From contig JAWKKG010000008.1 of NCBI GenBank assembly GCA_041393395.1, positions 124,001 through 188,000 of the forward strand: 64,000 nucleotides of DNA. Reading direction: 5' to 3'. The notes under the pieces were generated by a model. That model saw nothing but the letters and a program-made list of their open reading frames with translations. It had not been told where the DNA came from and did not search any database. The DNA is from JAGQIB01 sp041393395 (GTDB taxonomy: Bacteria > ARS69). Shown here one piece after another: positions 25,460-34,830 of the stretch. The translations under genes were made by a program, and so were the position numbers. Within the stretch, counting starts at the first letter, position 1. Every line of letters begins with the position of its first letter.

Positions 25460-27574
25460 TTGACCGAGCCGTCCCCCCGCCCGGGCCTCGCGCGACGGGA
25501 TGCGACCGTCGTCTTCCTCGTGGCCCTGGCCCTTCGCCTGATCCTGCTGGCCACGTCGGCCGGCGACCCCGTGGTGCGCGTGCCCATGCTCGACGCCGAG
25601 TACGCCGTCGACTGGGCGAGAGGGATCGCCGCCGGCGACGTGTGGGGCAGCCCCGAGCACACGGCCTACTTCCGCACGCCTCTCTACTCCTGGTTCCTCG
25701 CGCTCGCGTTCGGGCTGCCGGGTCCCGACCTCGGCGTCGCGCGCGTTCTGCAGGCAATCCTCGGAGCGCTCGCGGCCGTCGTCGTCGCGCGGATGGCGGG
25801 GCGCCGCTTCTCGCGCACCGCCGGTCTGGTGGCCGGCGGACTCGCCGCGACCGCCTGGCCGCTCCTCCTGTTCGGCCGGGAGCTCCTCATCGTCACCCTC
25901 GCGTTCCTGCTCGGCGCGCTCTCGCTGGACGCGCTCGATCGCGCGTTCTCCGGACCGTCGATCCGACGCTGGATCGTCGCGGGGCTGTGGATCGGGCTCG
26001 CCTGCGTGGCGCGTGCGAACTTCGCGCTGCTGGTGCCGGTCGCGGCGGCGCTCGCTCTGCTCGGCCCGGCGCGACGCCTCCCGCACGCGCTCGCGGTGAC
26101 GATGGCCGCCGCGATCGTCATCGCGCCGATCGCGATTCGCAACCACCACTTCTCGGGAGAGTGGATCCCGCTCTCGTGGCAGGGCGGAATCAATCTCTAC
26201 CTGGGCAACCATCCGGGCGCGGACGGAGTGAGCGCGACGTTGCCCGGCTTCACTTCCTGGCGCAACGAAGACGTCGAGGCCCTGCTGACGCGTGAGCTCG
26301 GCCACCGCCCCGGCCCGGGAGAGCAGGACCGTCATTTCCGCGCGCTCGCGCTCGAGTATCTCCGCGACTCCCCCGGCGACTTCGCGCGCGGTCTGCTGCG
26401 CAAGACCGCGCTCTTCTTCCAGTCGTACGAGATCCGGAACAACCGGGACCTCTACTGGCTCCGTGATCGGACCGGTTGGCTCCGCGGGCCGTGGCCGGAC
26501 TGGGGCTGGATCGTCCCGCTGGCATTCGTGGGTCTCTTCGTCGGTGGCCCCGCGCGCCGCTGGCGACCGCTCCTGCCGACGCTCGCCTACGCGGCGGCCC
26601 TCGCGGCATCGCCGATTCTCTTCTTCGTCTGCGCGCGTTACCGCATTCCGGCCTGGCCGGCGTTCCTCGTGCTGGCCGGCGCTGGCGGCGCCGCGATCGT
26701 CGGGCCGGGGGTCCGTCCCCCCCGACGCCTCGCCGCGCTCGCGGCGGTGATCGCGCTCGTGGTGGTGACCCGCCTCGATCCGTTCGGCATCCGCAATCCC
26801 GACGTCGCGCCGGTTCATTTCCAGTACGCGAACGTTCTCGCCCGCATCGGCGAGGACGCCGAGGCGGAGCGCGAGTTCCGCGAGGCGCTCGCGATCACCC
26901 CGGGCTACCCCGAAGCTCGCTACCACCTCGGCGCGCTCCTGCTGCGGCAGGGCCGGGTGGGCGAGGCCTTCCCCGAGCTGGACGCTGCGGTTCGCGCGAT
27001 GCCGAGCTCGTTCCGCGCGCGTCGCAGTCTCGCGGAAGCGTGGGAAACGGCGGGACGCGCGGATCAGGCGATTCCGCTCCGTCGGGAGATCGTGGCGCTC
27101 ACCGGCGGCGCGCTCGAGGATCGCTTCCAGCTCGCGACGGCGCTGGGCCTCGCCGGCCGCTACGAGGAGTCGCTCGCGGAGTTCCGCGCGCTGGACGACA
27201 CGCCGCTCCGCGACGATTCCGACTTCCTGCTGAACGCGGGCCAGACCGCACTCGCCCTCGGGCGCGAGGACCTCGGCCTCGAGTGGCTCGAGCGGGCGCT
27301 CGAGCGCCCCGACGCCCGGGAGTTCGCGTCCGACGCGCTCGCCCGCTACTGGCTCTCGCGCGAGAACTGGGATGCGGGGCTCCGCGTTCTCTCGAACGGG
27401 CTCCTGCGCACGCCCGACAGCGAGCCCCTTCTCCGCCTGCGGGCCCACGCGCGCCGCGCCACCGGCGACGCCACGGGCGCGATCGAGGACTGGGAGCACG
27501 TACTCCGCCTCGCGCCGGGAGATTCGGTGGCCACCGAGGAGCTCGCCGGGCTGCGCGAGCAGGCGGGGCCCTAG
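25460..27574 (+). CDS. GT-C membrane glycosyltransferase with C-terminal TPR domain (paralogue)
   Basis: 704 residues from TTG 25460, which has GGAGAG upstream and lies after a promoter. The first 420 residues hold about ten membrane segments and the GT-C landmarks LDAEYAVD, YFRTPLYSW, QGGINLYLGNHPGADG and FFVCARYRIP. These match the glycosyltransferase at 13445-15610 step by step, including a YEIxNNRDL motif in both. Residues about 450-700 are TPR repeats. It is predicted to transfer a lipid-linked sugar on the periplasmic side of the inner membrane; the TPR part may bind the acceptor. It is followed after 23 bp by pabB. Donor and acceptor unknown. Confidence 0.75.
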   Translation: MTEPSPRPGLARRDATVVFLVALALRLILLATSAGDPVVRVPMLDAEYAVDWARGIAAGDVWGSPEHTAYFRTPLYSWFLALAFGLPGPDLGVARVLQAILGALAAVVVARMAGRRFSRTAGLVAGGLAATAWPLLLFGRELLIVTLAFLLGALSLDALDRAFSGPSIRRWIVAGLWIGLACVARANFALLVPVAAALALLGPARRLPHALAVTMAAAIVIAPIAIRNHHFSGEWIPLSWQGGINLYLGNHPGADGVSATLPGFTSWRNEDVEALLTRELGHRPGPGEQDRHFRALALEYLRDSPGDFARGLLRKTALFFQSYEIRNNRDLYWLRDRTGWLRGPWPDWGWIVPLAFVGLFVGGPARRWRPLLPTLAYAAALAASPILFFVCARYRIPAWPAFLVLAGAGGAAIVGPGVRPPRRLAALAAVIALVVVTRLDPFGIRNPDVAPVHFQYANVLARIGEDAEAEREFREALAITPGYPEARYHLGALLLRQGRVGEAFPELDAAVRAMPSSFRARRSLAEAWETAGRADQAIPLRREIVALTGGALEDRFQLATALGLAGRYEESLAEFRALDDTPLRDDSDFLLNAGQTALALGREDLGLEWLERALERPDAREFASDALARYWLSRENWDAGLRVLSNGLLRTPDSEPLLRLRAHARRATGDATGAIEDWEHVLRLAPGDSVATEELAGLREQAGP

Positions 27575-27597
27575 TGCCGATGCGCCGGATCTAGTCG

Positions 27598-28974
27598 ATG
27601 TCGATTCCGCGTCGCCATTCCTTCCGTCGGCCCGCCGACGTGGGCGCGTGCTTCCGGACCCTGCCGACCGAGCACCGATTCCGACTCGCGGGGCCCGGAC
27701 GTCCCGAGGTGATCGGAGCCGAGCCGCGCACGATCGTGTCCCGGCGCCGGACCGATCGCGGGGATGCACCATCCCTCGAAGAACGACTCCGGACGGTGTT
27801 GCCCCGCGTTCCATCGATCACGGCGGACGGCGCGTTCCCCGGCGGCGCACTCGGGGTGCTCGGCTACGAGTTCGGCTACCCACGCGTGAACCTGCCGCTC
27901 GATCCGCGCCCCGCGCCGGGCCCGCTCGCCTGGTTCGGCGTGTACGACACCTTCGCCACGTTCCGCGAGGACACGGTGGAGATCGTGTCGTGGGGGCTCG
28001 ACGAGTCCGGGAGCTTCGACTCCCGGCTGGCGCTCCGGCGCGCGAAGGAGCTCGAGGAACGACTGCGCGGCGCCTCGGCCGCCCCGCGATCGACGGAGGG
28101 CGAGGATTCCGACACGGGCTCCCTTCCGCTGCCGGTCGCGAGCCTCGACGAGGCGGGGCACGCGGAACGCGTCGGCGAGGTGCTCGCGGCGATCCGTCGC
28201 GGCGACGTCTACCAGGCGAACCTCACGGTCCGCTTCGACGTGCCGACCCGCCGCGACGCGCTCTCCCTGTTCGAGACCCTGCTCCGCGACAACCCGGCAC
28301 CGTTCGCGACGTATCTCGAGACCGACGAGGGCACGGTGATCTCGTGCTCGCCGGAACGCATGCTCGCCGCGCACGGCCGACGTCTCACCACGCGTCCGAT
28401 CAAGGGAACGGCTCCCCGCGCGATCGATCCGGACGAAGATGCGCGACTCGCACGCCGCCTGCTGGAGTCCGCGAAAGACCGCGCCGAGCTCCTCATGATC
28501 ACGGATCTCGAACGCAACGATCTCGGCCGCGTCTGCCGGATCGGGAGCGTTCGCGTGCCCGAGCTGCTCACCTGCGAGTCGTACCCCCACGTCCATCACC
28601 TCGTCTCCACGATCGTGGGCGAGCTCGCGCCGGGGCGGGACGTGTTCGACGCGCTGGACGCCCTGTTCCCCTACGGCTCGATCACCGGCACGCCGAAACG
28701 TCGGGCGACCGAGCTGCTGCGCGAGCTGGAGCCCACGACCCGCGGCGTCTACACGGGCACCGTGGGTTGGATCGGATTCGATCGCAGCGCCGATTTCGCG
28801 GTCGCGATCCGGACCGGGGTCCACGCGAACGGCGTCTTCTCGTTCGGAGCGGGCGGCGGTATCGTCATCGACTCGGATCCGGCGTCGGAGTGGCGCGAGC
28901 TCCAGTGGAAGGCCCGCGCCTTCGCCCTCGCGCTCGACACGTCGCTGGAGAGTCCGTCGGCGGGAGGTCTCTAG
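27598..28974 (+). CDS. pabB: Aminodeoxychorismate synthase component I
   Basis: 458 residues. The chorismate-binding domain occupies the C-terminal 270 residues with GDVYQANL, SCSPERM, PIKGT, LMITDLERND and GSITGTPK. The Lys in PIKGT marks PabB rather than anthranilate synthase, where Ala is usual. The enzyme makes 4-amino-4-deoxychorismate for folate synthesis, with ammonia from PabA, which is not in the window. The stop codon is directly followed by the pabC GTG. Confidence 0.88.
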   Translation: MSIPRRHSFRRPADVGACFRTLPTEHRFRLAGPGRPEVIGAEPRTIVSRRRTDRGDAPSLEERLRTVLPRVPSITADGAFPGGALGVLGYEFGYPRVNLPLDPRPAPGPLAWFGVYDTFATFREDTVEIVSWGLDESGSFDSRLALRRAKELEERLRGASAAPRSTEGEDSDTGSLPLPVASLDEAGHAERVGEVLAAIRRGDVYQANLTVRFDVPTRRDALSLFETLLRDNPAPFATYLETDEGTVISCSPERMLAAHGRRLTTRPIKGTAPRAIDPDEDARLARRLLESAKDRAELLMITDLERNDLGRVCRIGSVRVPELLTCESYPHVHHLVSTIVGELAPGRDVFDALDALFPYGSITGTPKRRATELLRELEPTTRGVYTGTVGWIGFDRSADFAVAIRTGVHANGVFSFGAGGGIVIDSDPASEWRELQWKARAFALALDTSLESPSAGGL

Positions 28975-29859
28975 GTGAACGCACCCTACGTGCACTGGCA
29001 GGGCGCCGTCGTGCCGGCCGAGTCCGCGCGCGTCTCCGTGTTCGACGCCGGCTTCCTGTACGGCGACGGAGTGTACGAGACGATGCGCGCGTACTCGGGA
29101 CGAGTCTTCGCGCGGGACGCTCACCTCGCACGTCTCGCTCGCTCGGCGGCGGCCGTGCGGCTCCCGATCCCCGACGCGGCTCAGGTCGGGCGGGCGATCC
29201 GGGAGACGTTGCACGCGAACGAGCTGTCGGCCGCGATCGTGCGCGTCACGATCACGCGTGGCCGGCTCGCCCGACGGCTGGACCTCTCGAGCGCGGGCGC
29301 CCCGTCCGTCCTCGTGACGACCCATCCGTACGACGAGGCACTCGACGAAGAGCGGCGCCGCGGGATCCGCGTCGTGTACTCGCGATTCCTGCGCCACTCC
29401 GACTTCGCGCTGGCCGGCGTGAAGTCCACGAACTATCAGGTCTCGCTGCTCGCGCGGGACGAGGCGCGCGCGGCCGGTGCCGCCGAAGTCCTGCTCGCGA
29501 ACGAGTCCGGGGACATCGTGGAAGCCGCGGCCGCGAACGTGTTCCTGGTGGAAGGTCGCCGGATCGCCACCCCGCCGCTGCGGAGCGGCATCCTCGGCGG
29601 GGTCACCCGGAGCGTCGTTCTCGAATGCGCCGGAGCCGCCGGCTACGAGGTCGCGGAGGAGACACTGGCGCGCGAACGCCTCGAGGCCGCGGACGAGGTC
29701 TTCCTCACCGGAACCACGATCCAGGTCGCGCCGGTCACTCGACTCGGCGACATGGTCGTGGGGGCCGGACGTCCGGGGCCGGTCGCGCGGGAACTGCTCG
29801 CCGCGTACGAGCGCCGCGTGCACGAGGACGTCGCGCGCACACCGGGAGACGCGCGCTAG
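28975..29859 (+). CDS. pabC: Aminodeoxychorismate lyase
   Basis: 294 residues from a GTG immediately after the pabB stop. It is a fold-type IV PLP enzyme: DAGFLYGDGVYETMRAY near the N-terminus, the PLP lysine in GVKSTNYQ, and a C-terminal EVFLTGT phosphate-cup motif. Linkage to pabB favours lyase activity releasing p-aminobenzoate; by sequence alone D-amino-acid or branched-chain aminotransferase activity cannot be excluded. The TAG stop overlaps the stop of the convergent HAMP gene in one CTAG. Confidence 0.85.
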   Translation: MNAPYVHWQGAVVPAESARVSVFDAGFLYGDGVYETMRAYSGRVFARDAHLARLARSAAAVRLPIPDAAQVGRAIRETLHANELSAAIVRVTITRGRLARRLDLSSAGAPSVLVTTHPYDEALDEERRRGIRVVYSRFLRHSDFALAGVKSTNYQVSLLARDEARAAGAAEVLLANESGDIVEAAAANVFLVEGRRIATPPLRSGILGGVTRSVVLECAGAAGYEVAEETLARERLEAADEVFLTGTTIQVAPVTRLGDMVVGAGRPGPVARELLAAYERRVHEDVARTPGDAR

Positions 29860-30506
29860 CCGCGTCGATCGAGGAGCCGGTTCACGGCTTCGAGCACGCG
29901 GCGGAGCTCGACCGGAGCGTTGCTCGTGCGGCACCGGCGGTGAACGTCTCCTCGCGCGTGCTCGGTGAGGACCTCGTGCAGTTCGACGAGCGGGGCGACG
30001 ACCCGGCGTCGCACGCGGCCGATCACGAACAGGCTGCCGAGGAAAGACAGGAAGCCGATCCCGACGGCGGCCCAGGCCCCGGCGCCGCCGAGTCGCCGGG
30101 CCTCCGCGTCCACTCGCCGCATCGCGCTCCGGTTGACGTCGATGACCTCGCGGAGCGCGGCGACCGCGCGGGACGTCGCCGCGGGATCTCCCCGCCTCAG
30201 CGCGTCGAGGTCGTCCGCCACGCGACCGAGAGCCGGGTTCTCGCCCGACTCCGTCACGTTGCCGCGCAGCCGTTCGAACGCGTCGCGGAGGAGCACGTCC
30301 TGGGACTCGTCCAGTGACTGGCCGTGCGCGTTCGCCAGGATCGTCAACACGTCCTCGGCCGCGGCGATCGAAGTGTCGTTGTCCGACAGGATGCGTTCGA
30401 TCGCGGGTCCCATGCGCACGAAGAGACCGATCGCGCCGAACGCGAGCAGGACGTTGAGCAGCATCACCGCTCCGATCGCGAGGAACAGCTCTCGACGGAG
30501 TTCCAC
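29856..30506 (-). CDS. HAMP-domain membrane protein without output domain
   Basis: 216 residues from a GTG 2 bp after the ktrA stop. Two hydrophobic helices (about 8-30 and 147-167) flank a helical sensor-like segment of about 115 residues, and a HAMP domain (VVAPLVELHEVLTEHARGD) closes the protein. There is no kinase, cyclase or methyl-accepting domain after it. The architecture looks like the front half of a chemoreceptor or histidine kinase. Placement behind ktrB-ktrA suggests it may modulate potassium transport or interact with a partner, but that is inference. Confidence 0.6.
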   Translation of the reverse strand: MELRRELFLAIGAVMLLNVLLAFGAIGLFVRMGPAIERILSDNDTSIAAAEDVLTILANAHGQSLDESQDVLLRDAFERLRGNVTESGENPALGRVADDLDALRRGDPAATSRAVAALREVIDVNRSAMRRVDAEARRLGGAGAWAAVGIGFLSFLGSLFVIGRVRRRVVAPLVELHEVLTEHARGDVHRRCRTSNAPVELRRVLEAVNRLLDRRG

Positions 30507-30508
30507 GC

Positions 30509-31168
30509 TCAGCTCCGATCCATGAGACGCGAGACGGCGCCTTCCTTGCCCACGAGGATGATCACGTCGCTCGGGCCGATCGGCGCCAGCGGATCGGGTA
30601 CGGCGACCACATCGCCCCCGCCGGTCCGGATCGCCACCACGGTGACGCCGAACTTCTTCGGCAGCGACAGATCCGCGAGCGTCTTCCCCACGAGCGAGGC
30701 CGGCGCGTGGAGCTCGGTCACGAAGAGGTCCGGCCCCAGCGGCATCTGGGCCACGATCTCCCGGTGGAGGATCTGGTTCGCGAAGCGCTCGCCGTATTCC
30801 TGCTCGGGGTTCACCACGAGATGAGCACCGACCAGACGCAGGATTCGCGCGTGCAGGTCGTTGTTCGCGCGCGCGATGATGCGGGGCGCCCCCATCTGAC
30901 GGAGCAGCGCCGTGCAGATGATCGACGCCTCGCGGGCCTCGTCGCCGATCGAGCAGAGGCAGACGTCGCGCCGCTCGGGCGACGTGCGCGCGAGCGCGTC
31001 CGTGTCCGTCGCGTCGAGACAGGCGGCCTCCGCCACGAATGCGGAGGCGGCGTGCACGCGTTCCTCGCGATGATCCACCGCGAGCACCTCCACCCCTCGC
31101 TCGGTCAACGCCCGGGCGACGGACATCCCGAACTGGCCGAGCCCGATCACCGTGGCCTGCCGACTCAT
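30509..31168 (-). CDS. ktrA: Potassium transporter regulatory subunit (KtrA/TrkA, RCK domains)
   Basis: 219 residues from ATG 31168 with GGGAG upstream. The N-terminal RCK domain has the Rossmann motif GLGQFG and the acidic residue at the end of strand 2 (VEVLAVD); the C-terminal RCK_C domain contains DVIILVGKE. It forms a cytoplasmic ring that gates KtrB in response to nucleotides. It follows the ktrB gene by 19 bp. Single RCK_N/RCK_C pair and length fit KtrA rather than the double-length E. coli TrkA. Confidence 0.9.
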   Translation of the reverse strand: MSRQATVIGLGQFGMSVARALTERGVEVLAVDHREERVHAASAFVAEAACLDATDTDALARTSPERRDVCLCSIGDEAREASIICTALLRQMGAPRIIARANNDLHARILRLVGAHLVVNPEQEYGERFANQILHREIVAQMPLGPDLFVTELHAPASLVGKTLADLSLPKKFGVTVVAIRTGGGDVVAVPDPLAPIGPSDVIILVGKEGAVSRLMDRS

Positions 31169-31187
31169 GGTCACTCCCTTCCCCGGT

Positions 31188-33263
31188 CTAGCCGACCTGG
31201 ACTTCTTCCTCGGGACGCTCGACCTGGACCGGCGGCGTCCGCTGATGCAGGAAGAGCAGCAGCGTGAGCGGACCCACGCGGCCCGCGAACATGCACGAGA
31301 GCACGATCAGTTTCCCGACGCCGTCGAGCTGGGCCGTGCCGCCGGTCGAGAGTCCGACCGTGCCGAGCGCGGAGACGATCTCGAACAGTGCGTCCCGCGT
31401 GGGCATCGATTGCGTGAGGAGGAGCGCGATCGTCGCGCCCAGCACCGAGAGCGCCCCGAGCGCGGTCACGACCGTCGCTCGACTCACGACGGAGGCCGGG
31501 ATGCGACGCCCGAACACCGTCACCCGGAATCCGCCGCGGATCCCGTGGGCCACGAGGAGCAGGAGGACGGCCGCGGTCGTGACCTTGATTCCGCCCGCCG
31601 TACCCCCCGGCGCACCTCCGATGAACATGCACAGCATCATCACCGAAAGCGTCGCGGAACGCACGGCCGTGAAGTCGATCGAGTTGAAGCCCGCGGTGCG
31701 CAGGGTGACGGACTGGAACCAGGCGTTGTGCAGGCGATCCCAGAACCCGAGCCCCCCCAGCGACTGGCTCCACTCGAACGCGAGGATCGCGAGGAACGCG
31801 CCGCCGAGCAGGACGGCGGTGCCGGTGAGCGCGAGCTTCGCCTGCAGTGGCACGGGGCGTCCGCGACGCCGGAAGAACCGCGGCAGGCCGAGAACCACCG
31901 CGGGTGACAGGCTCCCGAGGATGATGAGTGTCGCCACGACGTGGAGCACCACGGGATGGCTCTGGTAGCCCACGAGACTGTCGCTCTGGAGTGCGAACCC
32001 GGCGTTGCAGAACGCGGAGACCGCGGTGAACGTCGCGCGCCACGCCGCGGGGCCGGCGGTCTCTCCCCCGCCGCGAAACGCGAGGAACAACAGGATCGCG
32101 CCGACCGCCTCGCACGCGAACGTGAACAGGAGGAGCTGCTGGGTCGCCGAGAACACACGACTGCGATCGTCCGGGCTCACCAGGCTCGCGACCGCGGCTT
32201 CGTGGCGCAGGCTGATGCGGCGGCCGAGCAGGCGGAACAGCACCGTGGAGAAGGTCATGATGCCGAGGCCGCCGAGCTGGATCAGCGCCAGGATCGCGGC
32301 CTGCCCGAATCCGCCGAACGCGACCGGCGTGTCCCGCACGGCGAGGCCGGTCACGCACACCGCGCTCACGCCGGTGAAGGCCGCGTCGAGGAGGCCGATA
32401 CTCCGACCGTCGGCCGCCGCGCGCGGCAGCGCGAGAACCACCGTCCCGAGCAGGCAGAGGATGAAGAACGTTCCCACGAACAGGCGCTCCGGATGTCCGA
32501 TCCAGAGCTCCCCGAAGCTGCGCCAGTCGTCTCGGGCCCGGTGCGTGCGCGGAACGAGCGCCGCCACGCCGGCCGCGAGCAAGGCGAGTCCGGTGAGACG
32601 GGCGAAGGCGGGCGCCTCGGGCCGCGCCACGAGCAGCGCGGCAAGCACGGCGGCGGCCCCGAGCGCGCTCGCGCGACGCGGGTACTCGCGGAACCGGCGC
32701 AGCAGCCACACGATTCCGGCAACGGCGGCGGAGCCGAGCGGAAGGCCGACCCCGAACGTCGCCAGGAGCGACGGAATGGGCGGCGCAGGCGACACGACCG
32801 CGCCGGCCCAGAGCACGAGGGCCCCGAGCGCGAGCCCCACGGTGCGCCCCTCCACGAGCGGCGAACGGCTCGGCGGAGGCGCATCCACCGACGGGCCGCT
32901 GTACCACGCGTGCCCGAGCACGCCCGACACCACGAGCAGGACCGCGAGCGTCGCCGCCGGCGAACCGAGCATCGGACGGAGAATGATCGGAAGCGTCGCG
33001 AGCATGGCGAACGTCGACACGATGCGGCCGGCCCGCGGGCGGCGCGGCAGCAGGATGCCCGACGCGACGAAGAGCCCGGCCGCCACCGCGGCGAAAGCGT
33101 ACGCCCACGCGGTGTCGAGTTCCGGCACGCCGCCGAAGACGCGGGCCACGAGCAGCAGCGGCAACCCGGCCGCGGCGAGCAGCAGTCCGCTCGTCGTGAC
33201 GAACGGACGGCGCTCCGGCGCGGGGGCTCTCGGGCGGGAATCGGGAACGGAGATCGTGCTCAT
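31188..33263 (-). CDS. ktrB: Potassium uptake channel subunit KtrB/TrkH with N-terminal membrane extension
   Basis: 691 residues. The C-terminal 440 residues are a full Trk/Ktr subunit with four pore loops and their filter glycines: SAVCVTGL, SAFCNAGF, RTAGFN and GTVGLS. Residues 1-240 are an extra domain with about seven hydrophobic helices not found in the 440-residue KtrB proteins. The channel takes up potassium, gated by KtrA. Its ATG overlaps the comM stop by four bases. The extension may be a sensor or assembly module; function unknown. Confidence 0.88.
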   Translation of the reverse strand: MSTISVPDSRPRAPAPERRPFVTTSGLLLAAAGLPLLLVARVFGGVPELDTAWAYAFAAVAAGLFVASGILLPRRPRAGRIVSTFAMLATLPIILRPMLGSPAATLAVLLVVSGVLGHAWYSGPSVDAPPPSRSPLVEGRTVGLALGALVLWAGAVVSPAPPIPSLLATFGVGLPLGSAAVAGIVWLLRRFREYPRRASALGAAAVLAALLVARPEAPAFARLTGLALLAAGVAALVPRTHRARDDWRSFGELWIGHPERLFVGTFFILCLLGTVVLALPRAAADGRSIGLLDAAFTGVSAVCVTGLAVRDTPVAFGGFGQAAILALIQLGGLGIMTFSTVLFRLLGRRISLRHEAAVASLVSPDDRSRVFSATQQLLLFTFACEAVGAILLFLAFRGGGETAGPAAWRATFTAVSAFCNAGFALQSDSLVGYQSHPVVLHVVATLIILGSLSPAVVLGLPRFFRRRGRPVPLQAKLALTGTAVLLGGAFLAILAFEWSQSLGGLGFWDRLHNAWFQSVTLRTAGFNSIDFTAVRSATLSVMMLCMFIGGAPGGTAGGIKVTTAAVLLLLVAHGIRGGFRVTVFGRRIPASVVSRATVVTALGALSVLGATIALLLTQSMPTRDALFEIVSALGTVGLSTGGTAQLDGVGKLIVLSCMFAGRVGPLTLLLFLHQRTPPVQVERPEEEVQVG

Positions 33264-34825
33264 TCCGCGATCCTAGCGGGTCCCGGCTTCGTGTCCAGCC
33301 GCGGGAGCGGATTCGGACCTTCTTCCGACAGCACCCGGTAGCGCAGGGCCTCCGCGAGATGCGTCAGTCCGAGGGAATCGACTCCCTCGAGATCGGCGAG
33401 CGTTCGCGCCACCCGCAGCACCCGGTGCAGCGCCCGGGCGGAGAGTCCGCGCCTCCGGAGTGCTTCCGCCAGCACCGCGCGCGCACCGGCGGGCAAGGGG
33501 CACGCCCTTCGGAGATCTCGCCCCGCGAGATCCGCGTTGCGGAGTGGACGCCCCGCCTCACCGCGCGCGGCCTGCCGCTCGCGCGCCGCGGCCACGCGCG
33601 CGGCGACGTCCGCCGAGCGCTCCTCCGGCGCGTCGTGCGTGATGCGCGAGAGATCCGCGGGCGGCACTCGCACGTGCAGGTCGATGCGATCGAGCAGCGG
33701 ACCCGACACGCGCCCCCGGTAGCGCCGCACATCGCTCGACGTACACCCGCAGGATCTCTCGGGATCGCCCGCGTGACCGCACGGGCACGGGTTCATCGAG
33801 GCCACGAGCTGGAACGCGGCGGGAAACGTCGCCGAGCGGCCGGCGCGGACCACCGTCACCCATCGGTCCTCGAGCGGCTGGCGCAGCGACTCCAGCGCCG
33901 ACCGCCGGAACTCCGGCAGCTCGTCGAGAAAGAGCACTCCCCGGTGCGCCAGACTCGCCTCACCCGGCCGCGGCGGATTCCCGCCACCGACGAGCCCCAC
34001 GTCGGAGACCGTGTGGTGCGGGGCGCGAAACGGCGCCCGGCCGAGCGGCCGCCCGTCCCGCAGCAGTCCGGCCACCGAGTGAATGCGCGTGGCCTCGATC
34101 GACTCCTCCGGCGAGAGCGGCGGCAGGATGCCCGGCAGTCGGCGCGCGAGCATCGTCTTCCCGGCGCCCGGCGGTCCGATCAGCAGCAGGTTGTGGCCCC
34201 CCGCTGCCGCGATCTCCAGGGCTCGCCGGGCCGCGGGCTGCCCCTTCACGTCGGCGAGATCGGGACCGACGTCCGCCTCGGAGCCGACCGCCGGCCCTTC
34301 TCCCGGGGCCAGGAACCCGGGAGTCGCGAGCGACGCGACGAGCTCGCGCAGGGTCGTCGCACAGCCGACCGGCAGATCCCGCACGGAACCCGCCTCCGCC
34401 CCGTTCGCGGCGGGAACCACGATTCCGAGCCCGCGCTCGCGCGCGAGCAACGCCGCCGAGAGCACGCCGCGCACGGACCGGACGGCACCGTCCAGCGAGA
34501 GCTCGCCCAGGAAGAGATTGCCCGCGAGCGACCGCGCGGGGACCTGTCCGGAGGCCGCGAGCAGGGCGAGCGCGATCGGCAGATCGAAGCCGCTCCCCTC
34601 CTTCGGCAGCTCGGCCGGCGCGAGGTTCAGTGTGATCCGGGAAACGGGCCACTCGAAGCCGGAATGACGGAGCGCCGCGTGGACCCGCTCCTTGGATTCC
34701 CGCACGGCCGCGTCGGGCAGACCCACCAGTTGTGTGTGCGGAAGTCCCGGCGTCACGTCTGCCTCGACGTGGATGAGACGCCCGTCGACGCCCGAGAGCG
34801 CCGCCGTGAGCACGGTGGCCAACAT
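33260..34825 (-). CDS. comM: YifB/ComM family Mg-chelatase-like AAA+ ATPase
   Basis: 521 residues. The N-terminal ChlI domain (MLATVLTAALSGVDG, GLPDAAVRES), the AAA+ core with Walker A GPPGAGKT and Walker B LFLDELPEF, a SMNPCPCG zinc-type segment and the C-terminal helical domain are all present. ComM is a hexameric helicase that promotes branch migration during natural transformation in Vibrio and Acinetobacter. Its ribosome binding site lies inside a predicted stem (34831-34864). It is followed by ktrB with a four-base overlap, an unusual partnership. Confidence 0.9.
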   Translation of the reverse strand: MLATVLTAALSGVDGRLIHVEADVTPGLPHTQLVGLPDAAVRESKERVHAALRHSGFEWPVSRITLNLAPAELPKEGSGFDLPIALALLAASGQVPARSLAGNLFLGELSLDGAVRSVRGVLSAALLARERGLGIVVPAANGAEAGSVRDLPVGCATTLRELVASLATPGFLAPGEGPAVGSEADVGPDLADVKGQPAARRALEIAAAGGHNLLLIGPPGAGKTMLARRLPGILPPLSPEESIEATRIHSVAGLLRDGRPLGRAPFRAPHHTVSDVGLVGGGNPPRPGEASLAHRGVLFLDELPEFRRSALESLRQPLEDRWVTVVRAGRSATFPAAFQLVASMNPCPCGHAGDPERSCGCTSSDVRRYRGRVSGPLLDRIDLHVRVPPADLSRITHDAPEERSADVAARVAAARERQAARGEAGRPLRNADLAGRDLRRACPLPAGARAVLAEALRRRGLSARALHRVLRVARTLADLEGVDSLGLTHLAEALRYRVLSEEGPNPLPRLDTKPGPARIAE

Positions 34826-34830
34826 GAATA

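Noticed and set aside
24148..26295. Plus-strand frame of about 715 codons across the beta-helix gene and its promoter region
   Set aside because: Shadow of the beta-helix gene; it runs through two promoter sites and enters the glycosyltransferase gene in another frame.
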